A stretch of 50,286 nt of DNA from Acidimicrobiaceae bacterium. GTDB lineage: Bacteria; Actinomycetota; Acidimicrobiia; Acidimicrobiales; Acidimicrobiaceae. Shown in pieces: positions 36,220 to 46,354 of the stretch. The stretch lies in the NCBI GenBank assembly GCA_013044385.1, contig JABEUN010000036.1, positions 1 to 50,286 on the forward strand. The letters run 5' to 3'. A model generated the notes under the pieces. That model did no database searches. It was not told the origin of the DNA and saw only the letters and a list, made by a program, of their open reading frames with translations. The stretch's first letter is position 1. Every line of letters begins with the position of its first letter. The position numbers and the translations under genes were made by a program.

Positions 36220-37383
36220 GTGGCCGAGGTAGAGATCGGAATCGGTAAGTCAGGTAGACGAGCCTATGGCTTCGACGATATTGCGATCGTTCCCTCAAGG
36301 AGAACACGTGACCCTGAGGATGTCGATATCACGTGGGAAATTGATGCGTTCAAGTTCGACCTACCGCTTATGGCATCGGCAATGGACGGAGTGGTCAGTC
36401 CGGCCACAGCCATCGAGATCGGCAGGCTAGGTGGAGTCGGTGTTCTAAATCTTGAGGGACTTTGGACCCGGTACGAGGATCCAGAACCGATGCTGGCTGA
36501 GATAGCTGAACTGGATCCTGAGAAGGTTACGACTCGGATGCAGGAGATCTATTCTGTTCCGATCCAACCCGAACTAGTCACGGAACGGATTCGGGAGATC
36601 AAAGCCGCCGGCGTTGTCACTTGTGCCTCGGTGACGCCGCAGAAGACTATGCAGTTGATCAAAGCTATTACCGATGCCGAGCTCGACATGTTGGTGATCC
36701 AAGGAACGGTGGTCTCGGCCGAGCATGTGTCCAAGACGGTCGAGCCACTGAATCTGAAGAAGTTCATCCGAGAGCTCGAGATCCCAGTCATTGTGGGTGG
36801 ATGCGCGTCATATCAGGCGGCTCTCCATCTGATGCGTACTGGGGCGGTGGGCATACTGGTTGGAGTAGGGCCGGGTAATGCTTGTACGACCCGTGGCGTA
36901 CTGGGTCTAGGAGTGCCCCAGGCGACTGCGATCGCCGATGCCGCCGGAGCAAGGATGCGACACCTCGATGAAACTGGTGTCTACGTGCATGTGATCGCCG
37001 ACGGCGGAATGAGCCGCGGTGGAGATGTGGCAAAGGCGATCGCCTGTGGAGCCGACGCAGTGATGGTGGGTTCGCCACTAGCGGCTGCATATGAGGCGCC
37101 GGGTAGGGGATACCACTGGGGAATGGCAACTTTCCACCCAACGCTTCCAAGAGGTACACGGGTCAAGACTGTGAAGCGAGGTTCGATAGAGGAGATACTC
37201 GTCGGCCCAGCTCATGAGAATGCTGGCCGTCTCAACCTGTTCGGTGCACTTCGGACGTCGATGGCCACATGCGGCTATGAGACCGTCAAGGAGTTCCAAA
37301 AGGCTGAAGTGATGGTTGCTCCGGCTCTGCAGACCGAGGGCAAAGCTCTCCAGCAGTCGCAGCATGTCGGCATGGGCCACTAA
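36220..37383 (+). CDS. guaB3: GuaB3-family IMP dehydrogenase-related protein (probable GMP reductase)
   Basis: TIM-barrel nucleotide oxidoreductase of 387 residues with no CBS pair. Catalytic Cys loop '[15 protein letters not shown]', '[11 protein letters not shown]' at the start of the barrel, '[20 protein letters not shown]' for the phosphate site. The shorter, CBS-less form with this N-terminus ('[18 protein letters not shown]') is the GuaB3 group. Such proteins are annotated as IMP dehydrogenases, but cyanobacterial GuaB3 has been reported to reduce GMP to IMP. Start GTG 36220 follows AGGGAGG. guaA lies nine bases after its stop, so it acts in guanine nucleotide balance. Confidence 0.92.
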   Translation: MAEVEIGIGKSGRRAYGFDDIAIVPSRRTRDPEDVDITWEIDAFKFDLPLMASAMDGVVSPATAIEIGRLGGVGVLNLEGLWTRYEDPEPMLAEIAELDPEKVTTRMQEIYSVPIQPELVTERIREIKAAGVVTCASVTPQKTMQLIKAITDAELDMLVIQGTVVSAEHVSKTVEPLNLKKFIRELEIPVIVGGCASYQAALHLMRTGAVGILVGVGPGNACTTRGVLGLGVPQATAIADAAGARMRHLDETGVYVHVIADGGMSRGGDVAKAIACGADAVMVGSPLAAAYEAPGRGYHWGMATFHPTLPRGTRVKTVKRGSIEEILVGPAHENAGRLNLFGALRTSMATCGYETVKEFQKAEVMVAPALQTEGKALQQSQHVGMGH

Positions 37384-37392
37384 AGCCAGACG

Positions 37393-38937
37393 GTGACGAA
37401 GGCAAAATCATCCAGAGTTTTGGTGGTCGATTTCGGGGCACAGTACGCGCAGCTGATAGCGAGGCGGGTGCGTGAGGCTCATGTGTATTCCGAGATTGTT
37501 CCCCACACGATCACCGCAGCAGAGGTTGCAGATAACCCGCCAAAAGCGATAATCCTTTCCGGTGGACCGAAATCGGTCAATCAGGAAGGTGCACCTGGTC
37601 TCGACCCAGCGATCTACGGATTGGGGGTTCCAATACTCGGCATCTGCTATGGTGCCCAGCTTCTTGCAAGAGATCTTGGCGGACGTGTCGAGCGGAACGG
37701 GTCGGGAGAGTATGGACGAACCGAGTTGTTCCGCTATGAATCTGACAGCTTGCTCGCTACGACACCAAGGCAGCAGCAGGTATGGATGAGCCACTTCGAC
37801 GCCATTTCGGAAGCCCCAGTCGGCGCGGTTGTCACTTCAAAGACCGATGTGTGCAAGGTTGCGAGCTTTGAAGATCTGGACCGAAGGATATGCGGTGTTC
37901 AGTACCATCCGGAGGTGAGCCATACCGAGAACGGGCGCACCGTTCTAGCGAACTTTCTTTTCGGTGTTGCAAGATGCGAACCGACATGGACCAACTTCTC
38001 AATAATTGAGGAGTCGATCGCACAGATAAGGTCCACAGTGGGGTCCGAGAGGGTCATATGCGCACTTTCAGGCGGCGTAGATTCATCGGTGGCTGCAGCC
38101 CTAGTGCACGAGGCCATTGGCGACCAACTCACGTGCGTCTACGTCGATACCGGATTGATGAGGGCTAATGAGTCTGAAGCGGTTGTAGCAACCTTCCGAG
38201 ACAGATTTTCGATCCACCTGATCGCGGTGAATGCGGCAGATAAGTTTTTCGAAGTACTTAGTGGAGTGGTCGATCCAGAGGTGAAGAGGAAGGCCATCGG
38301 TGAAGCTTTCATCCGCGTCTTTGAGGAGATCAGGCCGAGTCTGGCTGGGGCCAAATTCCTTGTCCAAGGGACGCTCTATCCGGACGTGATCGAGTCTGGC
38401 ACAAAGGACGCTGCCAAGATCAAGTCGCACCATAATGTCGGTGGCCTGCCCGACGACATGGAGTTTGACTTAATAGAGCCGCTGAGACTGCTCTTCAAGG
38501 ACGAGGTTAGGGCTATCGGCGAGGAGTTGGGCCTACCTGAGAAGATGGTTTGGCGCCAACCATTCCCTGGCCCAGGATTGGCGGTGAGGATTGTTGGCGA
38601 GGTAACGCCGCAGGCTGCTGAGACGCTGAGGTGTGCCGATCAGATCGTATCTGAGGAGATCGAATCAGCGGGCCTTACGAGGCAACTCTGGCAGAGTTTC
38701 GCCATCCTTCCCACCGGGGTAAAGACGGTTGGAGTCATGGGCGACGAGAGAACATACGCCAATCCGATAGTTCTCAGGGCAGTCGAGTCGGACGACGCGA
38801 TGACGGCTGATTGGGCGAGACTCCCATACGACCTTCTCGCTAGAATTTCCCAGCGGATTGTTGCCGAGGTCCCGGGTGTAAATAGGGTGGTTTACGATAT
38901 CACCTCCAAGCCGCCCGGCACGATCGAGTGGGAGTGA
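37393..38937 (+). CDS. guaA: GMP synthase (glutamine-hydrolysing)
   Basis: Converts XMP to GMP with glutamine and ATP. The class I amidotransferase domain shows '[15 protein letters not shown]' (Cys nucleophile) and 'QYHPEVSHT' (His, Glu). The ATP pyrophosphatase P-loop is '[15 protein letters not shown]', and the dimer domain ends '[13 protein letters not shown]' as in the family. 514 residues. GTG start nine bases after guaB3; its end overlaps the possible helicase start. Confidence 0.97.
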   Translation: MTKAKSSRVLVVDFGAQYAQLIARRVREAHVYSEIVPHTITAAEVADNPPKAIILSGGPKSVNQEGAPGLDPAIYGLGVPILGICYGAQLLARDLGGRVERNGSGEYGRTELFRYESDSLLATTPRQQQVWMSHFDAISEAPVGAVVTSKTDVCKVASFEDLDRRICGVQYHPEVSHTENGRTVLANFLFGVARCEPTWTNFSIIEESIAQIRSTVGSERVICALSGGVDSSVAAALVHEAIGDQLTCVYVDTGLMRANESEAVVATFRDRFSIHLIAVNAADKFFEVLSGVVDPEVKRKAIGEAFIRVFEEIRPSLAGAKFLVQGTLYPDVIESGTKDAAKIKSHHNVGGLPDDMEFDLIEPLRLLFKDEVRAIGEELGLPEKMVWRQPFPGPGLAVRIVGEVTPQAAETLRCADQIVSEEIESAGLTRQLWQSFAILPTGVKTVGVMGDERTYANPIVLRAVESDDAMTADWARLPYDLLARISQRIVAEVPGVNRVVYDITSKPPGTIEWE

Positions 38938-41150
38938 CTGGACCTAGTATCGAATCTATGGACAGTGGTGGTCACCTGCTGGTAGATCTTAACGAGGCTC
39001 AGAAGCTTGCGGTGACCCACGAAGGCGGCCCGGTGTTAGTGGTTGCTGGAGCGGGATCCGGCAAGACCAGGGTGTTGACTCGTAGGCTCAGTTACCTCGT
39101 CGCCAACGGCGTACACCCCCTTTCCATCCTTGCCATCACCTTCACCAACAAAGCGGCGGCAGAGATGCGTGCTCGTGTCGCTTCGACCCTCGAGCAAACC
39201 TATGGGCACATGTGGGTGTCTACTTTTCACTCGGCCAGCGTGCGAATGTTGCGGTCCTTTGCCACCGAACTCGGTTACCACCCTGGATTCTCGATATATG
39301 ACAGCCAAGACTCCCAGAGACTGCTTTCTCAGGTGATTACCGGAATGGGTCTAGACGTAAAGCGGTTTCCGCCCAAAGGTGTTGCCTCACAGATATCGGC
39401 CTTCAAGTCCGAGATGGTCTCACCCGAGGAGTTGGGCCAATCTGGGTCGGCTAGCTATGAGGCCGCCATAACCAAGGTATATCTTGAGTATCAGCAGAGA
39501 TTACTTCGAAATAATGCCATGGACTTCGATGATCTTCTACTAAATGTGGTTAGGTTATTCAGGCGGTCTCCAGAAGTACTTGGCTACTTTAGACAGCGGT
39601 TCTCTCATGTACTTGTCGATGAGTATCAGGATACAAATCGGGTCCAGAACGAGGTCGTTCTTCTGCTTACCGAGGAGTCCAGGAACGCCTTCGCCGTCGG
39701 CGATGCCGATCAGTCGATCTACCGCTTCAGAGGTGCTGACGTCGGGAACATCCTTGAGTTTGAAAAGGCATTTCCAGATGCAACCGTGATTCTCCTCGAG
39801 CAGAACTACCGGTCGACTTCTGTAATCCTCTCGGCGGCAAACGGGGTGATCTCCAACAACTCTTTTAGGATTCCGAAACAGTTGTGGACCGAAAAGACGG
39901 GGGGAGACCTCATCAGCGTTACTGAGGTTCCCACTGATCGGGACGAAGCAAAAATGATATCAGAGCAGGTTCTCCTCGAAGTGCGTGACAACCATCGCTC
40001 CTATGGCGATTTGGCTGTCTTTTATCGGGCAAACGCGCAGAGCCGACTTCTGGAGGAGGAACTGGTCAAGTCACAGATCCCTTACAAGGTCGTTGGCGGG
40101 ACGCGGTTCTACGACCGAAAAGAGGTCAAGGACGCACTTGCTTACCTGCGCTTAGTGGTCAATCCGGCCGACGAAGTCTCGCTAAGGAGGGTGATCAACG
40201 TTCCGAAGCGAGGTGTTGGCGAAACTACAGTTGCCAAACTCGCCGAATTCACCAGAGATATGGGCCTGACAATGCTCGAGGCACTCGGCAGTCCTAGGGC
40301 ATTTGGAGCTTCAGCGAAGGCGTCGGCTGAACTCCTCAAGTTTAAAGAGTTACTGGCGGCCATAGCTGAGAAAGCCGAAGCCGGCGTGTCTCCGAACCGG
40401 ATCTGCATCTACCTTCTGTCCGAGAGCGGGCTCAGAGCTGAGATATCGGCGGAGAGGACCCATGAGTCAGAGTCACGACTTGAGAACCTTGACGAACTCG
40501 TGAGAGTGGCGGAGACCTACGAAACGCTAGGCGAGTTCCTTGAGGAGTCGGCCCTTTACTCTAGTTCCGACGTCGACACAGATGACTCGGCTGTGACCTT
40601 GATGACACTACATGCCGCCAAAGGACTCGAGTTTCCAGTCGTATTCATCACCGGCCTTGAGGATGGAGTATTCCCTCACTTCAGATCGATGGTGGATTCT
40701 GAGAGTCTGGAGGAGGAGCGCCGGCTCATATATGTTGGTATCACCAGAGCAATGCAGAAGCTCTACCTCAGTTATGCTTCACAACGTGGTGGTGAATATA
40801 ATGGACAGTATAATCCACCGTCCAGATTCCTTTCCGAACTCCCATCAGACCTTGTGATCGGCAATATGGCCGGTCGCCGCAAGGGCGTTGGTGATTCGGC
40901 GAGCCAGTACCGGAATTGGTCGACGTATTCGGAACGTACTTCGACGATTCGGAGTGGATACAGTCGACCCGACCCGAAGCTTCCGACCTTCAAGGTAGGC
41001 GATGACGTGTTCCATAAGAAGTTCGGCGAAGGTACCATAGTTGGCAGCACCGGATTCGGGTCATCGACCGAGGTGGAAGTCAGGTTTGAGGGATTTGGTA
41101 CGAAGCGATTGATCTTGGCAGAGGCGAACCTGAAAAAGCTGAATCGTTAG
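38928..41150 (+). CDS. pcrA: UvrD/PcrA-type superfamily 1 DNA helicase
   Basis: ATP-driven 3'-5' helicase for repair and replication restart. Motifs in order: '[14 protein letters not shown]', '[11 protein letters not shown]', '[10 protein letters not shown]', '[15 protein letters not shown]', 'NYRSTSVIL', '[16 protein letters not shown]' and '[13 protein letters not shown]'. The C-terminus has a Tudor-like tail ('[17 protein letters not shown]') seen in PcrA, where it contacts RNA polymerase. 740 residues from GTG 38928; GTG 38934 (GTGA overlap with guaA) and ATG 38958 are alternatives. Confidence 0.95.
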   Translation: MGVTGPSIESMDSGGHLLVDLNEAQKLAVTHEGGPVLVVAGAGSGKTRVLTRRLSYLVANGVHPLSILAITFTNKAAAEMRARVASTLEQTYGHMWVSTFHSASVRMLRSFATELGYHPGFSIYDSQDSQRLLSQVITGMGLDVKRFPPKGVASQISAFKSEMVSPEELGQSGSASYEAAITKVYLEYQQRLLRNNAMDFDDLLLNVVRLFRRSPEVLGYFRQRFSHVLVDEYQDTNRVQNEVVLLLTEESRNAFAVGDADQSIYRFRGADVGNILEFEKAFPDATVILLEQNYRSTSVILSAANGVISNNSFRIPKQLWTEKTGGDLISVTEVPTDRDEAKMISEQVLLEVRDNHRSYGDLAVFYRANAQSRLLEEELVKSQIPYKVVGGTRFYDRKEVKDALAYLRLVVNPADEVSLRRVINVPKRGVGETTVAKLAEFTRDMGLTMLEALGSPRAFGASAKASAELLKFKELLAAIAEKAEAGVSPNRICIYLLSESGLRAEISAERTHESESRLENLDELVRVAETYETLGEFLEESALYSSSDVDTDDSAVTLMTLHAAKGLEFPVVFITGLEDGVFPHFRSMVDSESLEEERRLIYVGITRAMQKLYLSYASQRGGEYNGQYNPPSRFLSELPSDLVIGNMAGRRKGVGDSASQYRNWSTYSERTSTIRSGYSRPDPKLPTFKVGDDVFHKKFGEGTIVGSTGFGSSTEVEVRFEGFGTKRLILAEANLKKLNR

Positions 41151-41254
41151 TCACGACTGTTGGTCACAGATAGATTGGTCGTTCAGGTGATTCCTATAGT
41201 TCTAGCTGATTCAGGTCGATCGCAAGGGATACCGGAAGTTTAGGTAGCCGAGAG

Positions 41255-42805
41255 GTGAGGCCGGGAGTGTTGGAATTTTCCACAGTTGAGTCGAATCATT
41301 GGATGCTGGGTCAACGACCCAAAGTCGAGACTCTTGGACAGTTGATGGACGTCCTTGCCATCCAGTACGGAGATCGAGTACTTGTCGATGAGTACGGTGG
41401 AACAGCACTGACGTACATCCAAGCCGCTGAACTAGTCGAACGAATCTCGAATTCTGTGGCAGAGGTCGTGAATCCGAATGACAGAGTGGTGTTACACCTT
41501 CCTAATGGCTACCACCTCTTCCTTGCTTGCCTCGGCGTTGCCAGAGCAGGGGCCGTCGCCGTACCGATCAACGATCAGCTGACAGATATAGAGGTTGAGC
41601 GGATAGTCGCTGAGTGCGAGCCTGCTCTGGTTGTGACCGCCATCGAGCAGATTGTCGGCGAGCTAGGTGAACCGATCGCATACGTGGACCAATCAGACAC
41701 TGCGGCAGTTTTCTACACCTCCGGTACTACCGGTCGTCCGAAAGGGGTGGAACTCAGCCACAAAGCGCTGCTGTCTAGGCTGACGCCGTTGACGATGCTC
41801 AGCGGTTTGGGTGGAGTTGAAGCCGTATATGGACTACCTCTTTCCCACCTGATGGGCTTCATATTCGCCTTGTCGATGTCGATGGCAGGAGTAAAAGTGA
41901 ACTTTTTTCCCCGCTTCGATGCGGAGGCGGTTCTCGATGCAATTGAAAGTAGACGCCCACAGCTCTTTGTCGGCGTACCTACGATGTTCAGGATGTTGCT
42001 CGAAGCGGGCGCTGATTCGAAAGACCTGCACTCAATTCGTGTCTGGTTCTCTTCGGCAGATGCCATGCCCCAAGATCTCGCTCGGAGATTCCAGGATTTC
42101 GGAGCCATGTTTACCTTCCCAAACGGCGTTTCCTTCGGCTCGGCTGCGTTCATCGAGGGCTATGGAATGGTTGAGCTGGGCGGAGCTGTTGCAGCGAAGG
42201 TGCTGCCACCCCTTCCGTTCAAGATCGGACTTGTGCCTGAACAGATACGCCAATTAGGTGATTCAATTGGTGTTGGCCTACCTTTCGGTGGTGCAACTCT
42301 CAAGGTCGCCGGTTCGAACGGTGCAGAGGTGGTCCCCGGTGTCGTGGGCGAGTTGTGGGTGAAGAGTCCAGGATCGTTGAAGGGCTATTTTAGGGACAGG
42401 GTTGCTACAGATAGGATCCTCGACGGTGATGGATGGGTCCGGACTGGAGATTTAGCTAGGCGTGGACCTTGCGGCCTGATCTACTTCGTTGGCAGGGAGA
42501 AGGACGTTATCAAGTCAGGCGGCTATTCGATCTATGCTCGCGAGGTCGAAGAGGTCTTGGAAGAGCATCCTTTGGTTATGGAGGCCTCCGTAGTTGGGCT
42601 CGAAGATAGAAAACTTGGCGAGGTTCCTGCGGCGGTTGTAAGGATTGTGCAGGGGTCGGATCTGGATGAGGCTCGGCTGCTGGATTGGTGCAAGGACAGG
42701 CTTGCGCACTATAAGACGCCAAGAAAGATCAGAATCGTGGCTGAACTCCCCAGAACCGAGACGGCGAAGGTGCGAAGAGGACAACTCCGGTCGTTATTCG
42801 AGTAA
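41255..42805 (+). CDS. Acyl-CoA synthetase / AMP-binding ligase
   Basis: Adenylate-forming enzyme that activates a carboxylic acid, most likely to the CoA thioester. 'FYTSGTTGRPKGVELSH' is the P-loop, 'GYGMVELGG' the A5 motif, 'GWVRTGDLARR' A7, 'GREKDVIKSGGYSIYARE' A8, and 'PRTETAKVRR' gives the A10 Lys. About 516 residues from GTG 41255; GTG 41267 is also possible. The acid is not evident. It stands 104 nt after pcrA, upstream of the B12-binding protein. Confidence 0.9.
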   Translation: MRPGVLEFSTVESNHWMLGQRPKVETLGQLMDVLAIQYGDRVLVDEYGGTALTYIQAAELVERISNSVAEVVNPNDRVVLHLPNGYHLFLACLGVARAGAVAVPINDQLTDIEVERIVAECEPALVVTAIEQIVGELGEPIAYVDQSDTAAVFYTSGTTGRPKGVELSHKALLSRLTPLTMLSGLGGVEAVYGLPLSHLMGFIFALSMSMAGVKVNFFPRFDAEAVLDAIESRRPQLFVGVPTMFRMLLEAGADSKDLHSIRVWFSSADAMPQDLARRFQDFGAMFTFPNGVSFGSAAFIEGYGMVELGGAVAAKVLPPLPFKIGLVPEQIRQLGDSIGVGLPFGGATLKVAGSNGAEVVPGVVGELWVKSPGSLKGYFRDRVATDRILDGDGWVRTGDLARRGPCGLIYFVGREKDVIKSGGYSIYAREVEEVLEEHPLVMEASVVGLEDRKLGEVPAAVVRIVQGSDLDEARLLDWCKDRLAHYKTPRKIRIVAELPRTETAKVRRGQLRSLFE

Positions 42806-42949
42806 TCATCCGACCCAACTGAAACTCGCTTTTTTGTAGCTGAGTCGGGCGACACCGTAGTGGTGACGGCTTCCCTTCAGACGGCCCTGATCAGGAATTA
42901 TGTGGGCAGGTTTCAACCTTTGCGGATTCTGTGGCTAGTATTTGGATCC

Positions 42950-43366
42950 GTGGAACGTCCTTATCGTGTCGTCGTAGCAAAACCGGGCCTTGACGGCCAC
43001 GATCGTGGGGCGAAGGTGATAGCAAGAGCACTGAGAGACGCAGGTTTTGAAGTGATCTACACCGGCTTACATCAGACCCCCGAGCAGGTTGTACAGACTG
43101 TGGTTCAGGAGGACGCCGACGCAGTCGGCCTCTCGCTTCTGTCCGGTGCCCACCTCACGCTGATTCCTAGAATTATCGATGGTCTGAAGGGTGAAGGTGT
43201 CGGAGATGTCCTCGTCGTGGTGGGTGGGATTATACCCGAGGCCGACATTCCAAAACTGAAGGAGATGGGAGTGGCAGAGGTGTTCACGCCGGGCGCGCCG
43301 CTTCCACAGATTTCTGAATGGCTTGAGCACGCACTTGATGCGCGGGAGCCGAATCTGAATAGTTGA
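42950..43366 (+). CDS. Stand-alone cobalamin-binding protein (methylmalonyl-CoA mutase C-terminal domain type)
   Basis: Carries adenosylcobalamin for a two-part acyl-CoA mutase. The base-off signature D-x-H-x-x-G is in 'KPGLDGHDRGAKV', with 'SLLSGAHLTLIP' and 'VVVGGIIPEADI' as the other B12 contacts. 138 residues from GTG 42950, the family's usual start ('ERPYRVVVAKPG'); the frame is open to 42860, but the extra part looks untranslated. The catalytic partner is not in the window. It is next to sucCD, which fits methylmalonyl/succinyl-CoA metabolism. Confidence 0.9.
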   Translation: MERPYRVVVAKPGLDGHDRGAKVIARALRDAGFEVIYTGLHQTPEQVVQTVVQEDADAVGLSLLSGAHLTLIPRIIDGLKGEGVGDVLVVVGGIIPEADIPKLKEMGVAEVFTPGAPLPQISEWLEHALDAREPNLNS

Positions 43367-43459
43367 GTCAACTTGATGCCGACTGAGCAGGTCGTTTCGA
43401 CCTATCAGGCTTTGGTATCTGCGCTACGTATTTATTGACCAAGTGAAAGGCAACAGGAG

Positions 43460-44614
43460 TTGGATCTGTTTGAATATCAGGGGAAGCAGTACTTTGCGCG
43501 TTACGGGATTGCGACCTCGCCCGGCGGCGTCGCCGACACGGTTGATGAGGCGGTACGACAGGCCGTCAAGGCGGGTTTCCCCGCTGTCGTAAAGGCGCAG
43601 GTGCAGGTCGGCGGCCGTGGTAAGGCCGGAGGAATCAAACTCGTCAACGACGAAGCTGAAGCCAGAGCTGCCGCTCAATCGATACTGGGACTTGACATTA
43701 AAGGTCATGTGGTAAAGCGACTCTGGGTCGAACACGCCTCAGATATCAAGAAAGAGTACTACGCGAGTTTCACGCTGGACAGGGATGCAAAGCTGCACCT
43801 CTGTATGTTGTCAGCTCAAGGTGGCGTGGAGATTGAAGAGGTAGCCGCCACAGATCCTGATGCGATTGCCCGTCTCCACGTAAATCCGATTGATGGACTG
43901 GACCGTAAGGACGCAGTTGACCTTGCAAAAGCGGCGAAGATCGATGACGAGGCGGTCGAGGGCGTGGCAGACATGCTTCTGAAGCTCTACGAGGTCTATT
44001 CCAAAGGCGATGCCGATCTCGCCGAGATCAATCCATTGATCCTTACACCTGATGGTCGGATACATGCACTTGATGCGAAGGTCACACTCGATGACGCAGC
44101 GTCCTTTAGGCATCCGGAGTGGAAGGAGTACGAGGGTACTGCGGAGTTAGATGGTCGTGAGAGACTTGCGGCGGAGAAGCACCTCAATTACATCGGACTG
44201 GATGGCACCGTGGGTATTATTGCCAACGGTGCGGGCCTTGCCATGTCTACTCTCGATGTCGTGAATCAGGTCGGCGGTTCTGCAGCAAACTTTCTGGACC
44301 TCGGCGGTGGTGCTGGTGCTGACGTGATGTCGGCGGCACTTGAGGTCATCAACACCGACGATAGGGTCGCAGCGGTGCTCGTCAATATCTTCGGTGGAAT
44401 CACTCGATGCGACGAGGTAGCAAAGGGGATAGTGACAGCGCTTTCGACCGTCGAAATGAGGAGTCCAATAGTGATAAGGCTCGACGGAACCAATGCGGAT
44501 GAAGGCCGGAAGATCCTTTCAGACGCCAGCTTCAGTGGCGTTATCATCGAATCGACCATGATCGGCGCGGCAAAGCGTGCCGTTGAGATCGCCAGTAAGG
44601 GAGCTTCCAATTGA
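43460..44614 (+). CDS. sucC: Succinyl-CoA synthetase, beta subunit
   Basis: ADP/GDP-forming TCA enzyme subunit with the ATP-grasp fold. 'DLFEYQGKQYFARYGI', 'VVKAQVQVGGRGKAGGIK', 'AEINPLILTPDG' and 'VNIFGGITRCDEVAKG' are family marks. 384 residues. TTG start 43460; GAAAGG lies ten bases upstream. The stop overlaps the sucD start (TTGA). Confidence 0.96.
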   Translation: MDLFEYQGKQYFARYGIATSPGGVADTVDEAVRQAVKAGFPAVVKAQVQVGGRGKAGGIKLVNDEAEARAAAQSILGLDIKGHVVKRLWVEHASDIKKEYYASFTLDRDAKLHLCMLSAQGGVEIEEVAATDPDAIARLHVNPIDGLDRKDAVDLAKAAKIDDEAVEGVADMLLKLYEVYSKGDADLAEINPLILTPDGRIHALDAKVTLDDAASFRHPEWKEYEGTAELDGRERLAAEKHLNYIGLDGTVGIIANGAGLAMSTLDVVNQVGGSAANFLDLGGGAGADVMSAALEVINTDDRVAAVLVNIFGGITRCDEVAKGIVTALSTVEMRSPIVIRLDGTNADEGRKILSDASFSGVIIESTMIGAAKRAVEIASKGASN

Positions 44615-45495
44615 GTATCTTTGTAGATGAGAACACCAAGGTGGTCGTTCAAGGGCTGACCGGCTCTCAAGGGCGGTTCCACGGCCTCAGAAACAAGGCC
44701 TATGGTACCAAGGTCGTTGGTGGTGTTACTCCCGGCAAGGGAGGCACTGATGTTGAAGGTGTTCCAGTTTTTGATTCGGTTCAAGATGCTGTGGCTGCTA
44801 CTGGTGCGACTGCCTCATTCATAGTCGTACCTCCCCGATTTGCTCCTGAAGCGATTCTCGAGGCAGCGGCGGCAGGAATCAGCTTCATCGTCTGTATCAC
44901 AGAGTTCATCCCGGCTAAGGATGAGGCTATGTTCTATAACATCCTTCGGAGGGACTATCCGGGCACGAGACTTCTCGGACCGAACTGCCCTGGAATCCTT
45001 GCACCTGGTAAGTGCAACATCGGTATAACTTCAGGCGATATTGCACTCGCTGGCGGGCCCGTCGGCATCGTTAGCCGCTCAGGAACCCTCACATATCAGG
45101 CGCTAAACGAGCTTTCACTCAAAGGTGTCGGACAAACAACTTGTGTTGGCATCGGAGGCGACCCGGTCCCCGGGACCAACTTCATTGACTGCCTCGCCGC
45201 ATTCGAAGCCGATCCAGAGACTAAGGCAGTGCTGATGTTCGGTGAGATAGGTGGATCCGAGGAGGAGAAGGCGGCCGCATTTATTAAAGAGAATCTAACC
45301 AAGCCGGTTGTCAGCTACATCGCTGGCGTCACGGCTCCCGCTGGCAAGAAGATGGGCCATGCCGGTGCGATTGTCTCTGGAAATGCTGGAACCGCTCAGG
45401 CGAAAATGGAAGCACTCACCGACGCTGGTGTACATGTTGCTAGGAATCCAACTGAGGCTGGCGAGATCATGGTCGATCTGGTCAGACACCTTTAA
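44611..45495 (+). CDS. sucD: Succinyl-CoA synthetase, alpha subunit
   Basis: CoA-binding subunit that carries the phospho-His intermediate. 'VQGLTGSQGRFHGLRNKAYG' is the CoA site, 'GPNCPGILAPGKCNIG' and 'GIVSRSGTLTYQ' follow, and the phosphorylated His is in 'GKKMGHAGAIVSG'. 294 residues. TTG start overlaps sucC, so the two subunits are coupled. Confidence 0.97.
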   Translation: MSIFVDENTKVVVQGLTGSQGRFHGLRNKAYGTKVVGGVTPGKGGTDVEGVPVFDSVQDAVAATGATASFIVVPPRFAPEAILEAAAAGISFIVCITEFIPAKDEAMFYNILRRDYPGTRLLGPNCPGILAPGKCNIGITSGDIALAGGPVGIVSRSGTLTYQALNELSLKGVGQTTCVGIGGDPVPGTNFIDCLAAFEADPETKAVLMFGEIGGSEEEKAAAFIKENLTKPVVSYIAGVTAPAGKKMGHAGAIVSGNAGTAQAKMEALTDAGVHVARNPTEAGEIMVDLVRHL

Positions 45496-45667
45496 AGGAT
45501 TCCTGGTCGCAATCGATATGGGTTGACGGGTGGGGTGACGAAATTCCGATCCCCCTCCGTTTCCCATCTGAGTTTGTGCCGACCGAACTATCTTGTTGTA
45601 GTGGTCATCGACGGAACCACTTCCGTTCAGAGTGCACCCATCAAACCAAGGAAGGGTTCGGTAACCT

Positions 45668-46267
45668 GTGCCGCGTAATGGATCGATGAGACTCGCAGTT
45701 TTGGTATCAGGGTCGGGAACTATTCTTGAAGCGATCCTGAAGCATGGAATTTCGGTCGATCTCGTACTGTCTGACCGCCCCTGTCGAGCACTTTCCGTTG
45801 CCCGGGATGCCGGTATTGTCGACCTTCTCGTAGAGAGGAACGACTGGACTTCAACTTTTGACCGGGAGTTCTACACGGCGACTTTGACCAAGGTGCTGAA
45901 GCAGGAAGAGATCGATGTAATAGCGATGGCGGGTTTTGGCACGGTCCTCGCCTCTGACATACATGAGGGCTTCCCACTTCGGATACTAAACACCCATCCG
46001 TCACTCCTACCCGCCTTTCCGGGCTGGCACGCAGTCAGCAAGGCCCTCTCCTATGGAGTTAAGCTCACTGGTTGTACAGTGCATCTTGCGACCCTCGAGG
46101 TGGATGCCGGACCGATCCTTGCTCAGGAGGCCGTCCCCGTGATGCCGGGAGACACCGAGGACACACTTCACGAACGTATCAAGGAGACTGAGCGGATTCT
46201 GTACCCAAAGACAATCAAAGAGTTTCTCGATTCACTCGGTGGATCGGCACAGACGGAACCTTCGTAG
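45668..46267 (+). CDS. purN: Phosphoribosylglycinamide formyltransferase
   Basis: Transfers formyl from 10-formyl-THF to GAR in purine synthesis. 'LAVLVSGSGTILEAIL' is the nucleotide site, 'ILNTHPSLLPAFPG' carries the catalytic Asn and His, and 'LEVDAGPILAQE' the Asp. 199 residues from GTG 45668; ATG 45686 gives the more usual start 'RLAVLVSGSGT'. AGGAAGGG lies upstream of the GTG. Followed by purH. Confidence 0.95.
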   Translation: MPRNGSMRLAVLVSGSGTILEAILKHGISVDLVLSDRPCRALSVARDAGIVDLLVERNDWTSTFDREFYTATLTKVLKQEEIDVIAMAGFGTVLASDIHEGFPLRILNTHPSLLPAFPGWHAVSKALSYGVKLTGCTVHLATLEVDAGPILAQEAVPVMPGDTEDTLHERIKETERILYPKTIKEFLDSLGGSAQTEPS

Positions 46268-46287
46268 ACCCGGACAACCGTTCACAG

Positions 46288-46306
46288 TTACCCGAGTTCT
46301 GGGTAA
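46288..46306. promoter_or_regulatory. Inverted repeat TTACCC-N7-GGGTAA upstream of purH
   Basis: Perfect 6-bp arms around GAGTTCT, followed seven bases later by TAGCCT (46313-46318), a good actinobacterial -10. The repeat covers the -35 position, so it could be an operator for purH-folD-metF. Confidence 0.4.
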
Positions 46307-46354
46307 TTTGACTAGCCTAGGTACCGCTTTCCCGTTCGATCACAGGTGGTTTTC

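Noticed and set aside
43389-43403. Short palindrome AGGTCG-TTT-CGACCT before sucC
   Set aside because: Six-bp arms with a 3-nt loop are weak evidence alone, and no promoter fits around it.
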